A stretch of 64,000 bases of DNA from Aphelocoma coerulescens (lineage: Eukaryota > Chordata > Aves > Passeriformes > Corvidae), in assembly GCF_041296385.1 (NCBI RefSeq), contig NW_027183617.1, forward strand, positions 1-64,000, given 5' to 3'. The notes under the pieces were generated by a model. That model saw nothing but the letters and a program-made list of their open reading frames with translations, had not been told where the DNA came from and made no database searches. Shown piece after piece: positions 30,677-41,319 of this stretch (position 1 is the stretch's first letter; each line of letters opens with the position of its first letter). The translations under genes were made by a program, and so were the position numbers.

Positions 30677-32944
30677 GGCTCTCCTGGGAGCCACGGGTCA
30701 CAAAGCACCGTGGGCTCTGTGCAGCCCCGCTGTGTCACAATGGCCGCTGGCTTCCACGAGCCCCCGCAGTGTCCCAGTGGGCCCCGTGGCTTTAGGAGTG
30801 GGTGGCTGGGAGTTGGTGCCAGCGGCTGGGGGAGCAGCAGCAGGGACTGTGTGTGGACAGTGCCATGGCCACTTGTGTGGCCACTGGTGTCTCTGTGTCA
30901 GGCACAGCCGTGGTGTGTAACACCGGCTCTGGGTCCTTTGGCTGTGCAGGTGGCAGTCACGGCCTGGAGCAGGGCTGCTCCCGGGGGACAGCCTGGGGCA
31001 GGAGGCTGCTGGAGATTCATTCCCCACACTCCTTGTCATGAGGTGCTCAGAGTGATTGGAAAGGCTGTTGGCAGCAGGCAGTTCTCTGGGTTCAAGCTGT
31101 GGAGCTGTCAGCGGGAATGCAAAGGCCAAGCTGGTGAGCCTTTTGTCCTGGTGCCTTTAGTGTGTGAGCAGTCCCTGGTGCCGTTGTCTTTGGATCCTGA
31201 GTGTGGGAGAGGCAAGGCTTAGGATGGTGCGTAGAGCTGAGAAGGAAAGTGCCGAGAGCAGCGTGTGTGCTGCTGCTTTGAGGGGTGCAGTTGAAGTTGT
31301 AGGCAGCAAGAGCTTTCTCAGCTGGCCCTTTTGTGAGCTCTGCTTTTGCCAGATGACTTCCATCTTACCCTCTTACCATCTTAGCCTCTCATTTTTGCAT
31401 ATCCCAAACCCCCTTCCAAACATCCAGCAGCTGCTTGTAAAGAAGAAGTCCTAGAACAAAAAGCCAGTGCTGCCTTTCATAGCCCCTTTGCTGTCTATGA
31501 AGTAGAGGAAAGAAGCTAGTGAGACGCACTTTCTTTCTCAACTCCATAGAGCGCATCCTTCTCTCAAGGTGGCAGAGTCCTTGGCGGAAGTGAAGCATCT
31601 GCAGCTGCAGTTCAGACTGAGAGATGTGCCAGGACAGGAAACATTTGCTGACCTTCCCTGTTCCCTGTGCAACATGATTCTCGCATCCCAGTCACTTTCA
31701 CACACCTTCGGTATCCCTGAGTCCAAGCAGCTAAAGCTCACAGAGACAGAAGTGTCAGGAAGGAAAACGTTCCAAAAGCACCCCCTTCTCTTATCAGCAT
31801 ATAAATTGTGCACAACAGGCTGCGGCACCGAACCTTCCTTCTCAGATAGACATGCCATCACACTTTTCACTCTTGCAGCTCGGTTGAAAAGCTCCAGCAG
31901 CTGCTCCCGCAATAGCAAAAGGTTCTAGAAGTGAAAGCCAGTTTGGGGCTGCACCTTCTCCTTGCCGCATGTAAGCCACACCAAACTCCCTGATGCACTC
32001 TGTCCTCCCCTTCTCAAAGGAGTAGACGGTGGCATCAGGACACACCTGTGTCCCAGCAGCTGGGTGCCCAGCCGGGAGCAGGAGCAGGGCTGGGGCTGCT
32101 CCCAAAGTTGCCCCGCCCCAATGCCAGAGCCGGACATATGCTGAGGGGGGGCTGGATCAGGCTTTATTGTCCAGCTGCATGCCAGGAGTGAGCACAAAAT
32201 CTACCTGCATTCTCTGCAGCATGCCATCCTGGAGCAGAGCCATTGCCAAAGGAAGCCGTGAGCCCGTGCCAAGCCAGTGCCGGAGTGGGATCCTAGCAGC
32301 ACCTGTGGAAGCCGGGAGAGAGGAGCCCACCTGGAGCAGGTTCGTGCAGGATTAATCATCCCGTGGCTTCCCACCAGGGTCCTGTTGCTTCCAAAAGGCC
32401 CCACAGCGTCACTGTGGCCCCTCGGTTCCACCAGGTTCCATAGCGTCACTGTGGTGCCCAGGGTTCCGTCAGCTTCGCCAGCATCCCCACGGTCTGCAGA
32501 GCTCCCCGAGCTTCTGTGGTGTCACAGTGGAGGCAGGGTTGCATCAGGTTCCATAGCATCAGCACGGTCTCCAGGGCTCGCAGAGGTTCTGTGGTGTCAC
32601 AGTGGAGGCAGGGTTGCATCAGGTTCCATAGCATCACCACAGTCTCCAGGGCTCCCTGAGCTTCTGTGGTGTCACAGTGGAGGCAGGGTTGCATCAGGTT
32701 CCATAGCATCAGCACGGTCTCCAGGGCTCCCAGAGGTTCTGTGGTGTCACAGTGGAGGCAGGGTTGCATCAGGTTCCATAGCATCACCACGGTCTCCAGG
32801 GCTCCAAGAGCTTCTGTGGTGTCACAGAGGAGGCAGGGTTGCATCAGGTTCAATAGCATCAGCACGGTCTCCAGGGCTCCCCTGAGCTTCTGTGGTGGTG
32901 TCACAGAGGAGCCAGGCTTCCTTGTAGTTCCCCAGCATCACAAA
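30677..32944. repeat. satellite unit S2-3
   Basis: Private G at 32580 (GGCTCG in the first minisatellite spacer). It also has CAGTGGAGG rather than CAGAGGAGG at 32750-32758 in the fourth minisatellite repeat, as if converted from a neighbouring repeat. Confidence 0.9.
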
Positions 32945-35212
32945 GGCTCTCCTGGGAGCCACGGGTCACAAAGCACCGTGGGCTCTGTGCAGCCCCGCTG
33001 TGTCACAATGGCCGCTGGCTTCCACGAGCCCCCGCAGTGTCCCAGTGGGCCCCGTGGCTTTAGGAGTGGGTGGCTGGGAGTTGGTGCCAGCGGCTGGGGG
33101 AGCAGCAGCAGGGACTGTGTGTGGACAGTGCCATGGCCACTTGTGTGGCCACTGGTGTCTCTGTGTCAGGCACAGCCGTGGTGTGTAACACCGGCTCTGG
33201 GTCCTTTGGCTGTGCAGGTGGCAGTCACGGCCTGGAGCAGGGCTGCTCCCGGGGGACAGCCTGGGGCAGGAGGCTGCTGGAGATTCATTCCCCACACTCC
33301 TTGTCATGAGGTGCTCAGAGTGATTGGAAAGGCTGTTGGCAGCAGGCAGTTCTCTGGGTTCAAGCTGTGGAGCTGTCAGCGGGAATGCAAAGGCCAAGCT
33401 GGTGAGCCTTTTGTCCTGGTGCCTTTAGTGTGTGAGCAGTCCCTGGTGCCGTTGTCTTTGGATCCTGAGTGTGGGAGAGGCAAGGCTTAGGATGGTGCGT
33501 AGAGCTGAGAAGGAAAGTGCCGAGAGCAGCGTGTGTGCTGCTGCTTTGAGGGGTGCAGTTGAAGTTGTAGGCAGCAAGAGCTTTCTCAGCTGGCCCTTTT
33601 GTGAGCTCTGCTTTTGCCAGATGACTTCCATCTTACCCTCTTACCATCTTAGCCTCTCATTTTTGCATATCCCAAACCCCCTTCCAAACATCCAGCAGCT
33701 GCTTGTAAAGAAGAAGTCCTAGAACAAAAAGCCAGTGCTGCCTTTCATAGCCCCTTTGCTGTCTATGAAGTAGAGGAAAGAAGCTAGTGAGACGCACTTT
33801 CTTTCTCAACTCCATAGAGCGCATCCTTCTCTCAAGGTGGCAGAGTCCTTGGCGGAAGTGAAGCATCTGCAGCTGCAGTTCAGACTGAGAGATGTGCCAG
33901 GACAGGAAACATTTGCTGACCTTCCCTGTTCCCTGTGCAACATGATTCTCGCATCCCAGTCACTTTCACATACCTTCGGTATCCCTGAGTCCAAGCAGCT
34001 AAAGCTCACAGAGACAGAAGTGTCAGGAAGGAAAACGTTCCAAAAGCACCCCCTTCTCTTATCAGCATATAAATTGTGCACAACAGGCTGCGGCACCGAA
34101 CCTTCCTTCTCAGATAGACATGCCATCACACTTTTCACTCTTGCAGCTCGGTTGAAAAGCTCCAGCAGCTGCTCCCGCAATAGCAAAAGGTTCTAGAAGT
34201 GAAAGCCAGTTTGGGGCTGCACCTTCTCCTTGCCGCATGTAAGCCACACCAAACTCCCTGATGCACTCTGTCCTCCCCTTCTCAAAGGAGTAGACGGTGG
34301 CATCAGGACACACCTGTGTCCCAGCAGCTGGGTGCCCAGCCGGGAGCAGGAGCAGGGCTGGGGCTGCTCCCAAAGTTGCCCCGCCCCAATGCCAGAGCCG
34401 GACATATGCTGAGGGGGGGCTGGATCAGGCTTTATTGTCCAGCTGCATGCCAGGAGTGAGCACAAAATCTACCTGCATTCTCTGCAGCATGCCATCCTGG
34501 AGCAGAGCCATTGCCAAAGGAAGCCGTGAGCCCGTGCCAAGCCAGTGCCGGAGTGGGATCCTAGCAGCACCTGTGGAAGCCGGGAGAGAGGAGCCCACCT
34601 GGAGCAGGTTCGTGCAGGATTAATCATCCCGTGGCTTCCCACCAGGGTCCTGTTGCTTCCAAAAGGCCCCACAGTGTCACTGTGGCCCCTCGGTTCCACC
34701 AGGTTCCATAGCGTCACTGTGGTGCCCAGGGTTCCGTCAGCTTCGCCAGCATCCCCACGGTCTGCAGAGCTCCCCGAGCTTCTGTGGTGTCACAGTGGAG
34801 GCAGGGTTGCATCAGGTTCCATAGCATCAGCACGGTCTCCAGGGCTCCCAGAGGTTCTGTGGTGTCACAGTGGAGGCAGGGTTGCATCAGGTTCCATAGC
34901 ATCACCACAGTCTCCAGGGCTCCCTGAGCTTCTGTGGTGTCACAGTGGAGGCAGGGTTGCATCAGGTTCCATAGCATCAGCACGGTCTCCAGGGCTCCCA
35001 GAGGTTCTGTGGTGTCACAGAGGAGGCAGGGTTGCATCAGGTTCCATAGCATCACCACGGTCTCCAGGGCTCCAAGAGCTTCTGTGGTGTCACAGAGGAG
35101 GCAGGGTTGCATCAGGTTCAATAGCATCAGCACGGTCTCCAGGGCTCCCCTGAGCTTCTGTGGTGGTGTCACAGAGGAGCCAGGCTTCCTTGTAGTTCCC
35201 CAGCATCACAAA
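32945..35212. repeat. satellite unit S2-4, left flank of ERV C
   Basis: T at offsets 1027 and 1731, the same left-flank pair as S1-7, and ends in ACAAA at the ERV. Confidence 0.9.
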
Positions 35213-36044
35213 TGTCGAAATTGATGGCGATGATGGTGATGAGGGTGTGGGTTCGGTCGGGCCCGGCTGGAGATGGACGGCGACGAGAGATCTCTATAAG
35301 CAGGTCTTTGGAGCATGCAGTTTATTGCAGAGGGCGTGGGTACAGGGGCACTGCTTAGAGCTGCCAGCTGCAGCTCCAAGCAGGCCCAAGGTGTAAGAGA
35401 GGGAGAGAGAGTGAGCGAGAGAGCTAGAGCAAGAGGCTGAGAGCTAAGAGTGTAAAGAGCAAGAGAGACAAACTAAGAGGAGAGCTGAATTAAGAGGAAG
35501 AAGAAGAGCAAGAGAGTTACTAAGAGAGCTACTAAGAGGAGAAGAGCATTACTAAGAGAGCTACTAAGAGAGTTACTAAGAGCGTTACTAAGAGGAGAAG
35601 AGCATTACTAAGAGGAGAGGAGTTAAGAGAGCGAGGAGCTTGTTACAATACAATAAATCATCTTCTGTAGTGAATATTCTAATTCTCAGTAGCCAATCTA
35701 ATACAAGGTACAAATCCTATAGCATTTACATACAGCCTATAAGAGTTCTTACATTACCATAGAGTGTTACATTTTAACTTCTAAAAACTACTCTTTGGAC
35801 CCCTTCTGCTGAGCTAGTAGGGTCTGCTCTGACCCTTGGACCTGTCTGCAAGCAGAGGGTATTGTTCAATCAAGAGGGGATTACCTTCAGCCGGCTATAC
35901 CATTGTTTTCCAGTTGTTCAGTAACTAAGACTCTATATCTCAAAGATGGCCTTCATTTCGATGTCGCTCACAGTTTTCATATTCCCAGAATCTTTTGTTA
36001 GGCAATCATATTTATAAGGCTTTCCTGTTTCATCTTCCCCAACA
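35213..36044 (-). repeat. 3' LTR of ERV C
   Basis: 832 bp; env tail overlaps 35933-36044; AATAAA at 35321-35326. Confidence 0.95.
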
Positions 36045-37291
36045 TCTCCCCCGTTCTGATGAACAACTAAGATATTAGATACAGTCCTACTCGTTATTTT
36101 TTGCACACACTGAAGCATACAAGGTACTGCTACTAAAACTATAATTATTACTACTAGAATAATCAAGCCTATTTTACAGAGTTCCCTTAGCCAAGGTGCA
36201 AAGCTCCAATCATCAAACAAACTGTCCAGCCAAGACGGGTCATCTGTTCTAATTTGGTTAGCTAGATCCTTTAGGTTTTGTAGCTGTTTGTGAATGGAAA
36301 CAGAATGATCGGATAAGTTCATACAGCATAATCCTTCAAAATCTTCACAGCCGTGCCCATGTGCTAATAAAAGATAATCAACGGCAGCTCTATTTTGTAA
36401 AGTGGCATGTCTGACTGCCTCTTCATCGGTTAACAGATCACTGATCATAGTAGAGGTGGCATTTACCTCCTTGCTGAGCCAACATCCCAACTTGTTTAAC
36501 TGTTTTAAAGCAATTGAGGAGCTTAACTGAGGTAGAAAAATGCTTGCAACAATTGATTTTCCAGAGTTCCAAGGGTGGAAGTCACTATCACAGTCACTAT
36601 CGTACTGATGTCCCCAGGAAGATCTGATCTTTCTGCTTTTCTTTTTGATTACCTCTTTGACACTGGGAGCAATAATTGTAAGTTGTCCCAGAGCACAAGG
36701 GCCACCATCTATTTTTGAAGGTATACCTTGCCAGGCCCTGTCTCCACAGATGAGCCAAATTCCTCTGGGGAATCGAATAGGAAGTTTGCTAAAACGATCT
36801 GCATGAGGTTCGTCATATATAAGAAGCTTAACTTGACTACACCAAGAAGTTACATTGCTATAAGCTGGGTGATATGGGGTAACATTTAAATGGGGACCGT
36901 TTTCTCCTTGAAAGTGAAAGAAATAGCAGGTATCCATAGTTAACGAACCTAGGATTTCTAGCTCTTGAAGGTCAGATTTATCAATTTTAGAATTATCAAT
37001 ATAAGTTTGGTGTCTATGGCTGGGAGTTGGAGATACATGATGATCGTCATATGGCCAATACTTATCAAGAGTAATATTATCAAAACCTTCTGGAAGAGGT
37101 ACTCCAACTAAACAGGTTGAAAAAGGTTTGTCAGGGCTTGTGTCAGATAGACAGATGGTATCGGAGCCTGCGGATTTGGCTAAAGCAACCCAGACATTTG
37201 TCTTTGGTTGATTCACAGGTAAAGCTTCACTACAAAAACTAAAACAAAAGAATAAAAGCAACATGCACGCGCGCAAATGAGAAAACTCCAT
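35933..37291 (-). CDS. env: Env glycoprotein, intact ORF, ERV C
   Basis: 452 codons, ATG 37289-37291, TAG 35933-35935. I see no residue different from copy B. Messenger production would rely on the LTR at 40483-41314 and the donor at 39880-39888. Confidence 0.92.
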   Translation of the reverse strand: MEFSHLRACMLLLFFCFSFCSEALPVNQPKTNVWVALAKSAGSDTICLSDTSPDKPFSTCLVGVPLPEGFDNITLDKYWPYDDHHVSPTPSHRHQTYIDNSKIDKSDLQELEILGSLTMDTCYFFHFQGENGPHLNVTPYHPAYSNVTSWCSQVKLLIYDEPHADRFSKLPIRFPRGIWLICGDRAWQGIPSKIDGGPCALGQLTIIAPSVKEVIKKKSRKIRSSWGHQYDSDCDSDFHPWNSGKSIVASIFLPQLSSSIALKQLNKLGCWLSKEVNATSTMISDLLTDEEAVRHATLQNRAAVDYLLLAHGHGCEDFEGLCCMNLSDHSVSIHKQLQNLKDLANQIRTDDPSWLDSLFDDWSFAPWLRELCKIGLIILVVIIIVLVAVPCMLQCVQKITSRTVSNILVVHQNGGDVGEDETGKPYKYDCLTKDSGNMKTVSDIEMKAIFEI

Positions 37292-37345
37292 TCTTTTCTT
37301 GAGCTGTTTTTGGCAGATCACTTTCTTCTGGTGATTCTGCGCAGT

Positions 37346-38497
37346 TCAGGTCTGGGTGCTTGCTTCCTGGCTTCCACTTGCAGAGTCACTGGCTGGTGTG
37401 GTGGCATCAGCAGGCTTTGATGCGAGGTATGGCTTCACGTTTTTTGCTGGAACCCACTTGATTCCTTCACCTGTGGAAACACATGCAAACCCCTTCCCCC
37501 ACATTATAAGATTGTATGGTCCTTCTATTTTTCCTGAGTCTAGATTTTTAATCAAAACTGGGGGGCGCTCTTTCAGTTTTGCTTTTTTGTTGTTCAAAAA
37601 ATGTCTATAAATGGGGGGATCAGGCTCTTCTGCAGAGCTATTCAAAAAATTGTAAACATACAAAGCCTTGTTCAACCTCCTTTGAGGTGTATCCTGGACT
37701 TCTCCCCCTCTCTGTTGATCTAAAATGCGTTTTAGGGTTTGATGTGTTCTTTTTAGGGTACTTTTTAGCAGTTGTTTAAGATACGGTGAGCAAATACCAC
37801 TATCTCTTACAGCCCTTCTTAGTTCTTTAATTTCGTGAGTGGGGATGGGAACCCACGTTTTGGGACTGTCAGGCTGTTGGCTAGCTATCACAGGCTTAGC
37901 TAATAGACTTTCATCTTTACAGCTTTGGAGTCTTATTTCATGCCAATCTGTTAATTGAGAATAATCTGAGCACTTTGGAGGATTTTTTGATTCAGAAAGT
38001 AGCGCTAACAAACTCTCAGAACTCGTTTTCTCCTTATGGGTTGCAAGATCCCAGCCGCTCGCTGGCGGGACTCTGGGGCTCATTGCAAACAAATCTGGCT
38101 GCTTTTCAGGGTTTCCTGGTGTTAGATTTAAAGCATCAGCTCGGGCAGAGCGGCTCTCCGTCTTCCCTGCCACTGGAGCTGCACCACTGCCCTCCGTTCC
38201 CCCCCTGTTTGCGGCTTGTGAGGCGAGGCTGAGCTGCGCGGAGGGATGTTGCTGGGCGGCGGTAGCCGAGGGATACAGCTGTGCGGTGCCGGAGGGCCCC
38301 GGCGGGGGCGGCGATGGCACTGCCGATCTCCGCGGTGGCGGGCGAGGAGGCGGGGGGGCCGCGAGCAACCGGCTCCGCGGCAGCGGGCGAGGGGGTGCGG
38401 GTGGCTCTATTGAAGGCGAGGTGAAAGCCGTGGGGGGCGGTGGCGGAGCTAGTTCCGTGAGCAGTGCTGTGGTTGGAGAAGTGTGAGCGTGCGTGGG
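37346..38497 (-). pseudogene. capsid/integrase fusion remnant, ERV C
   Basis: Same frame as the gag ORF that ends at 38498, so one TAA is all that separates them. Open to TGA at 37346-37348. The joint between capsid and integrase falls near 37760-37770. A Gag-to-integrase readthrough product would need stop suppression; nothing in the sequence argues for it specifically. Confidence 0.85.
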
Positions 38498-39862
38498 TTA
38501 CGCCATCAGGTCAACGTGGCGGACTGTGATGGCCGCTGTCTGTGTGTCGGGGAGAGCGGGAGGTGGCAGGGCTGTCCCGTCGGCAGGAGACGATCCCGGG
38601 GCTGCGGGAGGCGGGAGGGCCGGCGTGGAGGCGGCGGGAGTATGTTGCGGTGGGGCCATGGCGAACGGTGGGCCAGTCGGCGGCTGGACCGCGGCGTGCT
38701 GCCGCTGGGAGTTTGCAGGCTGGGCTGGTGTGGCTGCCGGCGCGGCGGTGCCAGGAGACGGGGCTGGAGCAGCGGCAGGCACGGGAGAGGCAGCAGCCAT
38801 CTGTGTAGGCGCTGCAGCGCCGGCACCAGGTGGCTGGCGGGGCTGGGGCGCTCCGTGTCCCACGGACGCGGACGGGACGTTGACCACCACCGGCGCCGTG
38901 TCGGTGGCGGCGAGGGGGACCTGGGGGGCTGGAAGAAGGGTCGCCGCCTGGCTTTGCGGGGGGCCGGCTATGATGGTGGCTACAGCCATAACAGGCGCGG
39001 CTAGGGGAGCGGTAGGACCCGTAGGTGGCTGGGGAGCAGCCGCTGGCCCCGCGGGGCTATCGGCGGGGGGCGGGGCCGCGAAGGCGCTGGCGGACGGGGT
39101 GGGAGGAGCGAGGGACGGGGCCGCGAAGACGCTGGAGCCGAGGGCGGGGACCGCGGGAGCCGGGGCAGCAGGGAGGAACGGGATGGGGGGGGCGGGGATG
39201 GGGGGAGCGGTGGAGGGGGTCGTAGGGTCCGGTGGGACAGGGGTGACGGCTGCCAGGACAGCGGGGGCGGGGGGCGGGGCGGCACGAGTCAGTCGGACCG
39301 CGGCTACCGGAGCCGCGAGAGGCGGGACAGCAGGGACTAACGGGACCGTGGGGGTGGAGATGACGGGGGCGGTGGGGGGGGCGGTGGAGTCCGGTGGGGC
39401 AGGGGTGACCGGTGCAGGGACCGCGGGGGGGTGGGGCGGGGCGGCACGAGACAGCTGGACCGCGGGTACCGGAGCCGTGAGGTCCGGCGGCGGGGCGGGG
39501 GCCGTGCCCGGTTGCAGGCTCGCGGCGGCAAGGGGCGGGCTCGCAGCAGGAGCGGGACCCGGCGAGGTGGCTGCTGCGGGCGGCGCCTTCACAGCAAACA
39601 GCTCCACGAGCGCTCTGCAAGCCGGGACCAGCTCCGCGGCAGCCCAATCCCGGCGGGAGATATTATTAAAGAGTTTAACCCGAACTGTGTCCCAGAAGTC
39701 TCTTGTAAAGACGGCTGAACGGTCAGCATTTGGGAAATTAATCAGAGTCCATTCTAAGAGGTTTTTTAGCTCCTGTTTAGGTAATTGACTTGGACCGGAG
39801 CTTAGTAAGTACTTAAGTTGTTTATAGAGATGTCTGTCATGGGCAGAGTGAGTTTGTCCCAT
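38498..39862 (-). CDS. gag: Gag N-terminal part: matrix plus Pro/Ala-rich region
   Basis: 454 codons from ATG (39860-39862) to an in-frame TAA (38498-38500). MGQTHS at the start offers Gly2 for N-myristoylation, the usual membrane anchor of retroviral matrix. Residues ~10-93 look like a compact helical matrix domain with a conserved-looking FWDTV and RDW. Residues 94-454 are almost only Pro, Ala, Thr, Ser and Val. They contain a duplicated block of 54-residue period (132-168 and 186-222) and two PTAP tetrapeptides (163-166, 283-286), which in other Gags recruit ESCRT for budding but could arise by chance in such composition. The stop comes before capsid, whose start follows in the same frame, so the product would be a matrix-plus-linker fragment unable to assemble a core. 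The Pro/Ala region is far longer than in typical retroviruses. Retroviral Gag identity is firm; activity is unknown. Confidence 0.85.
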   Translation of the reverse strand: MGQTHSAHDRHLYKQLKYLLSSGPSQLPKQELKNLLEWTLINFPNADRSAVFTRDFWDTVRVKLFNNISRRDWAAAELVPACRALVELFAVKAPPAAATSPGPAPAASPPLAAASLQPGTAPAPPPDLTAPVPAVQLSRAAPPHPPAVPAPVTPAPPDSTAPPTAPVISTPTVPLVPAVPPLAAPVAAVRLTRAAPPPAPAVLAAVTPVPPDPTTPSTAPPIPAPPIPFLPAAPAPAVPALGSSVFAAPSLAPPTPSASAFAAPPPADSPAGPAAAPQPPTGPTAPLAAPVMAVATIIAGPPQSQAATLLPAPQVPLAATDTAPVVVNVPSASVGHGAPQPRQPPGAGAAAPTQMAAASPVPAAAPAPSPGTAAPAATPAQPANSQRQHAAVQPPTGPPFAMAPPQHTPAASTPALPPPAAPGSSPADGTALPPPALPDTQTAAITVRHVDLMA

Positions 39863-39986
39863 TATTGACCAGTATGATACTCACCTAGATGTCGCAGGGG
39901 GCAGGGTCCTTAATCAGAAGTCCGTCGTGGGGGGCTGGCCAGGCTCTCCACACGGCGCTCAGGACGCTGCTGTCGGGTCCCTCCTC

Positions 39987-40384
39987 AGAGCTCCGGTTTC
40001 AGGCGTCGCTTGGCAACGGCTTTCCGTGCTCGGGACCTCGCAGGTGTCTCCACTCAGAGCTCCAGCGCGGGCGGTGCTGAGCAATACCCGCCTGTGCTCG
40101 GGCGCGCGGCTGGATCCCTCCTAAGAGCTCCGGTCTGCACTGCTTAGCAGCGTGTCCGTGCTCGAGGGGTACCACGGCAAACTTCCTCAAAGAGCTCCAG
40201 GTAACCGCTGCGCAGCAGTGGCCGTCTGTGCTCGAGGACTGCCAGGCAATTTCCTCCCTCCGAGAGCTCCAGGTAATTGCTACGAAGTAACGGCTCCCCG
40301 TGCTCGAGGGCTGCCTCAGCAGAGTTATAGAGCTCCGGCTTTTACGCTGCGCAGCAACGGTATGCCGTGCTCACGACACGTTCC
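39987..40384 (-). repeat. leader tandem repeats, ERV C
   Basis: Six AGAGCTCC-anchored copies between the primer-binding site and the splice donor. Confidence 0.85.
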
Positions 40385-40461
40385 AGGTGGCTATAACTGG
40401 TCTTTTAGTTACCGTCCATGGCGAAGTCTCTCACAGGTGGAAGAAGCTGAATCAGGCCTTC

Positions 40462-40479
40462 ACTCACGTTTGGGCGCCA
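40462..40479 (-). other. primer-binding site, ERV C
   Basis: Begins TGGCGCCC on the sense strand next to the LTR at 40483; unchanged from B. Confidence 0.8.
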
Positions 40480-40482
40480 GTT

Positions 40483-41314
40483 TGTCGAAATTGATGGCGA
40501 TGATGGTGATGAGGGTGTGGGTTCGGTCGGGCCCGGCTGGAGATGGACGGCGACGAGAGATCTCTATAAGCAGGTCTTTGGAGCATGCAGTTTATTGCAG
40601 AGGGCGTGGGTACAGGGGCACTGCTTAGAGCTGCCAGCTGCAGCTCCAAGCAGGCCCAAGGTGTAAGAGAGGGAGAGAGAGTGAGCGAGAGAGCTAGAGC
40701 AAGAGGCTGAGAGCTAAGAGTGTAAAGAGCAAGAGAGACAAACTAAGAGGAGAGCTGAATTAAGAGGAAGAAGAAGAGCAAGAGAGTTACTAAGAGAGCT
40801 ACTAAGAGGAGAAGAGCATTACTAAGAGAGCTACTAAGAGAGTTACTAAGAGCGTTACTAAGAGGAGAAGAGCATTACTAAGAGGAGAGGAGTTAAGAGA
40901 GCGAGGAGCTTGTTACAATACAATAAATCATCTTCTGTAGTGAATATTCTAATTCTCAGTAGCCAATCTAATACAAGGTACAAATCCTATAGCATTTACA
41001 TACAGCCTATAAGAGTTCTTACATTACCATAGAGTGTTACATTTTAACTTCTAAAAACTACTCTTTGGACCCCTTCTGCTGAGCTAGTAGGGTCTGCTCT
41101 GACCCTTGGACCTGTCTGCAAGCAGAGGGTATTGTTCAATCAAGAGGGGATTACCTTCAGCCGGCTATACCATTGTTTTCCAGTTGTTCAGTAACTAAGA
41201 CTCTATATCTCAAAGATGGCCTTCATTTCGATGTCGCTCACAGTTTTCATATTCCCAGAATCTTTTGTTAGGCAATCATATTTATAAGGCTTTCCTGTTT
41301 CATCTTCCCCAACA
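40483..41314 (-). repeat. 5' LTR of ERV C
   Basis: 832 bp, bounded by the primer-binding site on the left and ACAAA plus satellite on the right. Confidence 0.95.
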
Positions 41315-41319
41315 ACAAA

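Larger units (their letters stand above)
26141..35212. repeat. satellite block S2: four 2,268-bp units
   Basis: Units start at 26141, 28409, 30677 and 32945, each exactly 2,268 bp, filling the space between ERV B and ERV C. Confidence 0.97.
35213..41314 (-). mobile_element. ERV copy C, full-length but pol-deleted provirus
   Basis: 6,102 bp with LTRs at 35213-36044 and 40483-41314. ACAAA target duplications lie at 35208-35212 and 41315-41319. The gag N-terminal ORF and env ORF are both open here, so this copy, with D and E, serves as the reference for the family in this window. The insertion splits the satellite at exactly the same base as in every other copy. Confidence 0.95.

Noticed and set aside
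35933..37321. Env starting ten codons upstream of the ATG
   Set aside because: The upstream codon is GTG. The ATG at 37289-37291 directly precedes the signal peptide and is the plausible vertebrate start.
37346..38368. Capsid/integrase fusion as an independent 340-residue gene
   Set aside because: Its apparent start is TTG, and it continues the gag frame upstream to the TAA. It is better described as downstream gag-pol remnant.
38493..39788. 431-residue plus-strand frame antisense to gag
   Set aside because: GTG start and low-complexity Gly/Ala content. It is open because the opposite strand codes Pro/Ala in a GC-rich region. An antisense viral gene is possible in principle but nothing here supports it.
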